From NCBI GenBank assembly GCA_964432485.1, contig CAYSNP010000008.1:1-56648 (forward strand): a stretch of DNA of 56,648 nucleotides. The letters are read 5' to 3'. Both the position numbers and the translations under genes were made by a program. How positions within the stretch are numbered: position 1 is the stretch's first letter; every line of letters begins with the position of its first letter. The notes under the pieces are model-generated. The model was not told where the DNA came from. It saw only the letters and a program-made list of their open reading frames with translations, and made no database searches. Shown one piece after another: positions 50,773-56,648 of the stretch. The DNA comes from CAYSNP01 sp964432485. Its GTDB lineage: Bacteria; Bacillota; Clostridia; Christensenellales; DTU072.

Positions 50773-53584
50773 ATTTCAAAATCTTTTTAAGATACTGCCC
50801 TGTAAAACTGTGAGGGCAGCGGGCAACTTCTTCAGGCGTGCCTTGCGCTATCACTTGTCCGCCCGCATCTCCGCCTTCAGGACCTAAATCTATAATATAA
50901 TCAGCATTCTTTATTATATCCAAGTTATGCTCAATAACAATTACCGTATTGCCGCCTTCTGCAAGCCTTTGCAGGATAGCTATTAGCTTTTCCACATCGG
51001 CAAAATGCAGTCCTGTGGTAGGCTCGTCAAGGATATAGACAGTTTTGCCTGTGCTGCGCTTGCTAAGCTCGGTAGCCAGCTTGACCCTTTGCGCTTCTCC
51101 GCCTGATAAGGTGGTAGAGGATTGCCCCAGCCTGATATACCCCAAACCTACATCTTGTAAGGTAGAAATCTTATTTAAAATACGGGGAATATTTTTGAAA
51201 AAATCGCAAGCTGTATCCACAGTCATTTCCAATATATCGCTAATATTTTTGCCTTTATATTTTACCTCCAGCGTTTCACGGTTGTATCTTGCTCCGTGAC
51301 AAACTTCGCAAGGCACATAGACATCGGGCAAAAAGTGCATTTCTATTTTAATCACTCCATCGCCACTACAGTTTTCGCATCGGCCGCCCTTTACATTAAA
51401 ACTAAACCTGCCGGGCTTATAGCCTCGTGCTTTAGCATCTGCGGTAATAGAAAATAATTGGCGGATATAGTCAAATACCCCTGTATAAGTAGCAGGGTTG
51501 CTGCGAGGGGTGCGCCCTATCGGAGATTGGTCAATAGCTATAACTTTATCAAAGTGCTCCAGCCCTTCTATGCTGGCAAAAGCGCCTTCGATACGGTTTG
51601 CCTTGTTTAATTTAGTGGCAAGATAAGGATAAATGACCCCGTTTACCAAACTAGATTTTCCGCTGCCGGAGACTCCGCTTACTACGGTAAAAGTGCCTGC
51701 CGGGATATTAACATCAACCTCTTTTAGATTATTTTGCGCCGCTCCTTTAACTTGTAAATACTTTCCGTTAGGTTTGCGCCGCTCCTTGGGTATTTCGATT
51801 TTCCTTACACCTGAAAGGTAAGCACCGGTTATACTGCGCTGTTCTGCCGCAATATCCTCAAGGGTGCCGGCAGCTACCAGCTCGCCTCCGCTCTCTCCTG
51901 CGCCCGGTCCAATATCTATAATATGGTCTGCCGCACGAATGGTTTCTTCGTCGTGCTCCACCACTATAACGGTGTTGCCTAAATCTCTTAAGCGAGTAAG
52001 AGTAGCAAGCAGTCTGGCATTGTCTTTTTGGTGCAATCCAATACTTGGCTCATCTAAGATATACAGCACCCCCATAAGTCCGCTGCCTATTTGGGTAGCT
52101 AACCTAATCCGTTGGCTTTCTCCCCCCGAAAGACTGTTGCTGGAACGCATAAGCGTAAGATAAGGCAAGCCTACATTAACAAGAAAGTTTAGCCTTTCTG
52201 TTATTTCTCTTATAATAGTTTCTGCTATTATGGTATCCCGATTATCTAATTTCAGTTGCCCAAAAAAGGCTTTTTGTTTTTCAATAGACATTTTGCTGAC
52301 TTCTATTATATTCTTATCCCCTATGGTAACAAAAAGCATTTCCCGCCTTAGGCGGTCGCCTTTGCAAGTTTCACAAGGGACTGACTTCATTAGCCTTTCA
52401 ATGTCGGACTTAACACCGTCTGATGTAGTTTCACGATAGCGGCGCAAAAGGTTGTCGGCTATGCCTTCGTAATCAGATGTAAAACTGCCTTGCATTTTGT
52501 CAGACTGCCAATGCATAGTCATTTTTTCGCCATCGTTACCATAAAAAATCATATGTTGAATGTGCTCCGATAGGTCCTTAAAAGGAGTATCTAAACTAAA
52601 CCCGTAACGCTTAGCCAGCGCTCTAAACTTCATCATAGAAATAGTACCATAATCCAGCGTCCAGCCGCTTACCTTAATTGCGCCTTGGTTAAGAGATAGC
52701 TCGGGGTGCTTTAGAATCTTATTAATATCAATTTCACTTTTGAATCCTAAACCGTTGCAACTTGGGCAAGCGCCATAAGGGCTGTTAAAGGAAAACATTC
52801 GTGGAGCAAGTGCCCCTAAACTAATATCACATTCGGGACAAGAATTTTTTGTGCTGTATAAAGTTTCTTGCCCTTGATTGTCAATAATCACCATACCGTC
52901 GGCAAGCCCTAGCGCTATTTCCAAACTATCAGAAAGCCTGCGCCCCAAATTGTCTTTTATAATCAGCCTATCCACTATTACGCTTATATCGTGCTTGTAG
53001 TTTTTATCCAGACTGATTTCTTCTTCTAACTGCCTAACTACACCATCTACTTTTACCCGTACAAAGCCTTCCTTTTTTAACTTTTCCAGTTCTTTTTGAT
53101 AGCTGCCTTTGCGCCCTCTTACAATGGGAGCAAGTATCATTATGCGTTCGCCTTCTGCCAATTTAAGCACATTGTCAGCAATTTGGTCTATGGTGATATT
53201 GGCTATTTCTCTGCCGCAATTGGGGCAATGAGGCTTGCCTATCCGAGCATAAAGCAGCCTAAGATAGTCGTAAATCTCAGTAGCTGTGCCTACAGTGGAG
53301 CGGGGGTTGCTGCTGGTGGTCTTTTGGTCTATGCTGATTGCGGGGCTAAGCCCTTCGATATGCTCTACATTAGGCTTCTGCATTTGCCCCAAAAACTGCC
53401 TTGCATAAGCAGAAAGGCTTTCTACATACCTCCTTTGCCCTTCGGCAAAAATGGTATCGAATGCCAACGAAGATTTGCCGCTCCCCGAAATGCCGGTAAA
53501 CACTACTAACTTATTGCGTGGGATTTCTACATTTATATTTTTTAGGTTATGCTCTTTTGCACCCGTAATTTTAATTGACTTCAT
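50771..53584 (-). CDS. uvrA: Excinuclease ABC subunit A
   Basis: 937 residues, full length. Two ABC modules: Walker A GISGSGKSSLAFDT near 31 and GVSGSGKSSLVNGV near 635; signature motifs LSGGESQRIRLA near 485 and LSGGEAQRVKLA near 825. Zinc sites are CPECD...CPSCNGLG near 250-280 and CENCSGDG...CEVCHGARY near 735-765. It scans DNA for lesions and loads UvrB in nucleotide excision repair. Its start overlaps the uvrB end by 14 bases with GGAG upstream. The uvrB-uvrA order is usual for Bacillota. Confidence 0.97.
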   Translation of the reverse strand: MKSIKITGAKEHNLKNINVEIPRNKLVVFTGISGSGKSSLAFDTIFAEGQRRYVESLSAYARQFLGQMQKPNVEHIEGLSPAISIDQKTTSSNPRSTVGTATEIYDYLRLLYARIGKPHCPNCGREIANITIDQIADNVLKLAEGERIMILAPIVRGRKGSYQKELEKLKKEGFVRVKVDGVVRQLEEEISLDKNYKHDISVIVDRLIIKDNLGRRLSDSLEIALGLADGMVIIDNQGQETLYSTKNSCPECDISLGALAPRMFSFNSPYGACPSCNGLGFKSEIDINKILKHPELSLNQGAIKVSGWTLDYGTISMMKFRALAKRYGFSLDTPFKDLSEHIQHMIFYGNDGEKMTMHWQSDKMQGSFTSDYEGIADNLLRRYRETTSDGVKSDIERLMKSVPCETCKGDRLRREMLFVTIGDKNIIEVSKMSIEKQKAFFGQLKLDNRDTIIAETIIREITERLNFLVNVGLPYLTLMRSSNSLSGGESQRIRLATQIGSGLMGVLYILDEPSIGLHQKDNARLLATLTRLRDLGNTVIVVEHDEETIRAADHIIDIGPGAGESGGELVAAGTLEDIAAEQRSITGAYLSGVRKIEIPKERRKPNGKYLQVKGAAQNNLKEVDVNIPAGTFTVVSGVSGSGKSSLVNGVIYPYLATKLNKANRIEGAFASIEGLEHFDKVIAIDQSPIGRTPRSNPATYTGVFDYIRQLFSITADAKARGYKPGRFSFNVKGGRCENCSGDGVIKIEMHFLPDVYVPCEVCHGARYNRETLEVKYKGKNISDILEMTVDTACDFFKNIPRILNKISTLQDVGLGYIRLGQSSTTLSGGEAQRVKLATELSKRSTGKTVYILDEPTTGLHFADVEKLIAILQRLAEGGNTVIVIEHNLDIIKNADYIIDLGPEGGDAGGQVIAQGTPEEVARCPHSFTGQYLKKILK

Positions 53585-55538
53585 TTAGCTCCTTTTTTAG
53601 CTCAGCTATAGCATCACGCACTACAATTGCTTGCTCATAATCTTGTGCCGCGCTTGCCGCTTTCATTATTCTGGTCAGTCTTTCAATTTCTTTATAAAGC
53701 TCGGGTCTTTGCAGCTTATCCTTTGCCCTTGCCTTAAACTTTTTGGTTATTTGCAATGTATTTACAATTTCTTTGGAAATTGTTTTTGGGGTAATATTAT
53801 GCTCAAAGTTATATTGCGCTTGAAAGCTGCGCCTCCTTTCGGTTTCGTCTATGGCTTCTTGCATACTGCGAGTAATCCTATCGGCATACATTATTACCTT
53901 TGCATCTTTATTGCGCGCCGCACGCCCAATTGTTTGGATTAAAGAGCTACGAGAACGCAAAAAGCCCTCCTTATCAGCATCCAATATAGCGACAAGCAGC
54001 ACTTCGGGCAAATCCAGTCCCTCTCGCAATAGATTTATACCCACTATTACATCAATTTTTCCTTTGCGCAAATCATTGATTATGTCTATACGCTCCAAAG
54101 TCTCTATTTCGCTATGCATATATCTGACTTTAATGCGATGCTCTCTAAGGTATTTTGTTAGGCTTTCTGCCATTTTTTTAGTAAGCGTGGTCACCAACAC
54201 CCTGCCACCCTTGTCTACAGCGGCATTGATTTCTCCAATAAGGTCATCAATTTGCCCTTGCACCCCTCTTACGGTAACGCTGGGGTCAAGCAGTCCCGTA
54301 GGGCGAATAAGTTGCTCCACAACTTGGCTGGCTTCCTTTAGCTCATAATCTGCGGGAGTGGCGGATACGCAAATCATTTGCGAGAATCTTTCGTTAAACT
54401 CTGCAAAGTTTACGGGTCTGTTATCGTAAGCCGCCTTTAGGCGGAAACCATAATCCACCAAATTCTTTTTTCTGGACCAATCGCCATGGAACATCCCTCT
54501 GATTTGAGGCAAAGTCATATGGCTTTCGTCTACAAAAAGGATAAAATCTTCAGGAAAGTAATCTAATAAGGTAAAAGGAGGCTGTCCTATCATCCTGCCA
54601 TCAAAATAGCGGCTGTAATTTTCTATACCAGGGCAATACCCTATTTCCCGCAGCATTTCCAAGTCATAGTTAACTCGTTCCTCAAGGCGTTGGGCTTCTA
54701 TCAGTTTATTGCGCTCTTTGAATGCTTGCACTTCCAGCTTCATATCTTGATGTATTGCTTGCAGCTTTTCCTCCATAAACTCGCTGCCAACTACATAGTG
54801 AGTTGCAGGGGTAATGGCTATATGGCTAAGCTCAGCAATGATTCTGCCGCTGACCACTTCAAATTCTAACAGCCTGTCTATCACATCGCCAAAGAAATCC
54901 ACCCGTATTGCGGTAGCGGTGGAATAAGAAGGAAAAATCTCTACAATATCACCTCTTACCCTAAAAGTAGAGCGTGCAAAATCAATATCGTTGCGCTTGT
55001 ATTGAATTTCTACCAATCGGAAAAGCAGGTCATCTCTGTCAATTTGCATACCCGGACGCAAAGAAACAGTCAGCCTAAAATACTCCTCAGGCGCGCCAAG
55101 CGCATAAATACAAGATACGCTTGCCACCACTATTACATCCCGCCTTTCTATCAGGCTTGAGGTAGCCGAATGGCGCAGTTTATCAATTTCGTCATTAAGG
55201 TCAATTTCTTTGGCTATATAGGTATCGCTCCTGGGAATATATGCCTCAGGCTGATAAAAATCATAATAGCTTACAAAATATTCTACCCTATTGTTGGGAA
55301 AAAGCTCCCGAAACTCATTGCAAAGCTGAGCGGCAAGCGTCTTGTTATGTGCTATTACTAAGGCGGGGCGTTGCAGCTTTTCTATTACATTTGCCATAGT
55401 AAAAGTTTTTCCGCTGCCGGTTACGCCTAAAAGCACTTGCGTTCTAAAGCCATCATTTAAGCCTTCGACAAGTGCTTCAATTGCTTGCGGCTGGTCTCCG
55501 CAAGGCTTGTAATCGGATTTTATTACAAATTTATCCAT
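53571..55538 (-). CDS. uvrB: Excinuclease ABC subunit B
   Basis: 655 residues. MDKFVIKSDYKPCGDQPQAI (start), Walker A LLGVTGSGKTFTMAN, the beta-hairpin YYDFYQPEAYIP near 90, helicase box DESH near 337, QTIGRAARN near 535, and a C-terminal UVR domain (about 615-655) that binds UvrC. ATG 55538 is chosen because conserved sequence begins there; an in-frame TTG at 55556 would add six residues. Neither has a clear Shine-Dalgarno sequence, so coupling to the upstream small gene is likely. Confidence 0.97.
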   Translation of the reverse strand: MDKFVIKSDYKPCGDQPQAIEALVEGLNDGFRTQVLLGVTGSGKTFTMANVIEKLQRPALVIAHNKTLAAQLCNEFRELFPNNRVEYFVSYYDFYQPEAYIPRSDTYIAKEIDLNDEIDKLRHSATSSLIERRDVIVVASVSCIYALGAPEEYFRLTVSLRPGMQIDRDDLLFRLVEIQYKRNDIDFARSTFRVRGDIVEIFPSYSTATAIRVDFFGDVIDRLLEFEVVSGRIIAELSHIAITPATHYVVGSEFMEEKLQAIHQDMKLEVQAFKERNKLIEAQRLEERVNYDLEMLREIGYCPGIENYSRYFDGRMIGQPPFTLLDYFPEDFILFVDESHMTLPQIRGMFHGDWSRKKNLVDYGFRLKAAYDNRPVNFAEFNERFSQMICVSATPADYELKEASQVVEQLIRPTGLLDPSVTVRGVQGQIDDLIGEINAAVDKGGRVLVTTLTKKMAESLTKYLREHRIKVRYMHSEIETLERIDIINDLRKGKIDVIVGINLLREGLDLPEVLLVAILDADKEGFLRSRSSLIQTIGRAARNKDAKVIMYADRITRSMQEAIDETERRRSFQAQYNFEHNITPKTISKEIVNTLQITKKFKARAKDKLQRPELYKEIERLTRIMKAASAAQDYEQAIVVRDAIAELKKELNEVN

Positions 55539-55567
55539 CGTGCTTTTTATTACCAATATTAAGGACT

Positions 55568-55933
55568 TTAATTAAAAAACAAACCTAATATCCATTTGAC
55601 AAAAAAGGATAACGCCGCTACCAAAGCACCTATTGCAAGTTTAACAATTAGGCTGCGCCTTGCCGCTCTCTTTTCCCGCAGATAACTTAGCCCGTTCTCC
55701 TTTAATGTAATAATATACATTGCTTCGCCTTTGCGTTTTGCGCTCTCTAAAGTAAAGTAATTGTCATAAACAAGCTGCGTAAGCACTCCCTCCAACTCCT
55801 CTGCCCTAAAATCAATGCTGTAAGGTATACTTTGCAAGATTTGCAAAGGAGAGAGCATTGCTTGCCCTCGCTTATTAAGTTTGCTTTTTACTATTGTGTC
55901 CATTAGGACTTTTTCTTTTTTGTTAAGTACCAT
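55568..55933 (-). CDS. Small winged-helix-like protein with C-terminal membrane helix
   Basis: 121 residues, not assigned to a named family. The first 80 residues look like a winged helix (EKVLMDTIVKSKLNKRGQAML, then EELEGVLTQLVYDNYFTLE, then MYIITLKENGLSYLRE). A basic KRAARRS precedes one long hydrophobic segment (about 93-119). It lies between a similar small gene (1-base gap) and uvrB. The same architecture in both proteins suggests duplication. A membrane-tethered DNA-binding or adaptor role is only a guess. Confidence 0.72.
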   Translation of the reverse strand: MVLNKKEKVLMDTIVKSKLNKRGQAMLSPLQILQSIPYSIDFRAEELEGVLTQLVYDNYFTLESAKRKGEAMYIITLKENGLSYLREKRAARRSLIVKLAIGALVAALSFFVKWILGLFFN

Positions 55934-55934
55934 A

Positions 55935-56336
55935 TCAAATCAACTTTGCCAGGATGCCCAATATTGCACCTGCAATAATCCCGCCCGCCAAAGCTCCCAT
56001 AAAAGCATATTGGAATATCTTATTTAAGCTGATTGGGCTACCAAAGTCAGGCTTAAAGATATCCAATTCGGGATTTTTAGCATTGACTAGCTTTTCAGCA
56101 GCGGCTCTGCCTTTAGCAAGCGAAGCTATACCGTAGACCTCATCATCTTGATAAACAATATTGATAAATCCCGCAATGGACAGCCTTTCCGCCGCTTCCT
56201 TTAGGGCATCGGGGTCAATTTCAACACTTTGCCCAATCTTTTCTAGCAAGTCTTTCTTTTCGATTACTATGCTTTCCCCATCAGGGCTAGCTTCTAAGAT
56301 TAACTTTAGCATTGCTGCAGTTTGTTTATCTAACAT
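55935..56336 (-). CDS. Small winged-helix-like protein with C-terminal membrane segment
   Basis: 133 residues, no named family. The N-terminal part (LDKQTAAMLKLILEASPDGES, then ALKEAAERLSIAGFINIVYQ, then YGIASLAKGRAAAEKL) resembles a winged helix, followed by a linker and a glycine-rich hydrophobic tail (about 108-132, AFMGALAGGIIAGAILGILA). It is the first gene of the uvrBA transcript. Start supported by GAGGAAAA before the ATG. Function unknown; it is probably a paralogue of the next gene. Confidence 0.72.
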   Translation of the reverse strand: MLDKQTAAMLKLILEASPDGESIVIEKKDLLEKIGQSVEIDPDALKEAAERLSIAGFINIVYQDDEVYGIASLAKGRAAAEKLVNAKNPELDIFKPDFGSPISLNKIFQYAFMGALAGGIIAGAILGILAKLI

Positions 56337-56355
56337 AATTTTTCCTCACTACTGT

Positions 56356-56384
56356 ATTTTATCATACCCCTTATATCTAGTCAA
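56356..56384 (-). promoter_or_regulatory. Promoter of the small-protein/uvrBA operon
   Basis: Minus strand TTGACT (56379-56384), 17-base spacer, TAAAAT (56356-56361) with an extended TGA just upstream. No DinR/LexA-like GAAC-N4-GTTC site is visible near it. Confidence 0.8.
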
Positions 56385-56433
56385 CTCTTGCTTAGGCTTA
56401 AACTGTAATGAAAAAAATTAGCTTACCAAATAT

Positions 56434-56529
56434 TTACTTTTTTTCAATAACAAAATTATCAAGTAGCAAGCCTATGCCTGGATTTGTGCCCAATTGCAAT
56501 GTAATTTTAGCCTTAAAGCTCGCCAAGTT
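56434..56529 (-). pseudogene. Possible remnant of a protein C-terminus
   Basis: An open frame of 31 codons without an ATG, bounded upstream by an in-frame TAA, reads NLASFKAKITLQLGTNPGIG then LLLDNFVIEKK and stop. The ITLQLGTN...LDNFVIEKK pattern resembles the last two strands of beta-sandwich carbohydrate-binding modules. The DNA beyond is AT-rich and stop-laden, so if real it is a decayed gene tail. Confidence 0.3.
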
Positions 56530-56602
56530 TTATCAATTATAAACGTATGTATATTTTATGTATAAATTGACTTTTTTTTTACTTGAAACAAGTTGAAAAT
56601 AC

Positions 56603-56631
56603 TTGCATATTGATAAAATAGTATCTATAAT
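56603..56631 (+). promoter_or_regulatory. Rightward promoter at the window edge, with palindromes
   Basis: TTGCAT (56603-56608), 17-base spacer, TATAAT (56626-56631). TATTGATA (56608-56615) and TATCAATA (56636-56643) are perfect inverted arms that bracket the -10 box, and ACTTG-aaa-CAAGT (56581-56593) lies just upstream of the -35. The gene it drives starts beyond the window. Confidence 0.6.
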
Positions 56632-56648
56632 AAGGTATCAATAATAAA

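Noticed and set aside
55568..56336. Toxin-antitoxin pair before uvrB
   Set aside because: Both proteins share the same architecture with membrane tails and neither shows a toxin or antitoxin motif; co-transcription with uvrBA argues otherwise.

Overview
The window looks like chromosomal DNA of a low-GC, strictly fermentative Gram-positive anaerobe, most likely an uncultivated Clostridia (Bacillota) lineage. The evidence is AGGAGG-type ribosome binding sites, TTGACA/TATAAT promoters with 17-base spacers, a CdaA-type diadenylate cyclase, DUF4364, YitT and YjzC-like proteins, InlB-repeat lipoproteins, a trimeric [FeFe] hydrogenase and the absence of outer-membrane genes. I see no tRNA, rRNA, phage, insertion sequence or CRISPR. 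Placement below class level is a guess.

Layout. 1-5.2 kb: Ku, a Crp/Fnr regulator, a YjzC-like small protein, YitT, a RACo-like ferredoxin/ASKHA protein and a glycerophosphodiesterase. 5.2-7.1 kb: 49-base tandem repeats, then a surface endonuclease/exonuclease/phosphatase (EEP) lipoprotein overlapping deoC. 7.2-12.8 kb: hydC-hydB-hydA, with HydB fused to a GltD/NfnB-like flavoprotein. 12.8-13.4 kb: a gene-free block with two tandem copies of a roughly 220-base inverted-end element made of hairpins. 13.4-20.9 kb: a secreted protein, an HD phosphohydrolase, a class II aldolase, a geranylgeranyl-reductase-like flavoprotein, an InlB-repeat lipoprotein, an M20 peptidase and DUF4364. 20.9-25.2 kb: cdaA, DUF1015 and aspartokinase, plus a membrane protein. 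25.2-31.8 kb: P-type ATPase, metallo-beta-lactamase protein, short ComEC and holA, then yjbQ. 32-41.3 kb: a surface-glycan operon (aminotransferase, phosphoglycosyl transferase, three GT2 enzymes, polymerase/ligase, TagD-like cytidylyltransferase, flippase, LicD). 41.4-46.3 kb: iron alcohol dehydrogenase, deoD, deoB, cdd, pdp. 46.5-50.7 kb: a single polypeptide joining a radical-SAM activase to its glycyl radical enzyme, then a second EEP lipoprotein. 50.7-56.4 kb: two small winged-helix-like membrane proteins, uvrB, uvrA. The right edge carries a decayed gene tail and a palindrome-rich rightward promoter.

How the genes fit together. A coherent inferred theme is use of external DNA or nucleosides. 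Surface nuclease-like EEP lipoproteins would release nucleosides; DeoD, Pdp and Cdd cleave or deaminate them; DeoB and DeoC turn the sugar into glyceraldehyde-3-phosphate and acetaldehyde; the iron alcohol dehydrogenase could reduce the aldehyde; and the hydrogenase would dispose of electrons as H2. The most unusual items are the activase-glycyl radical enzyme fusion, the NuoF-GltD fusion, the in-frame TAA in the gene before yjbQ, and the hairpin-array repeats whose sequence changes fall mostly in the loops.
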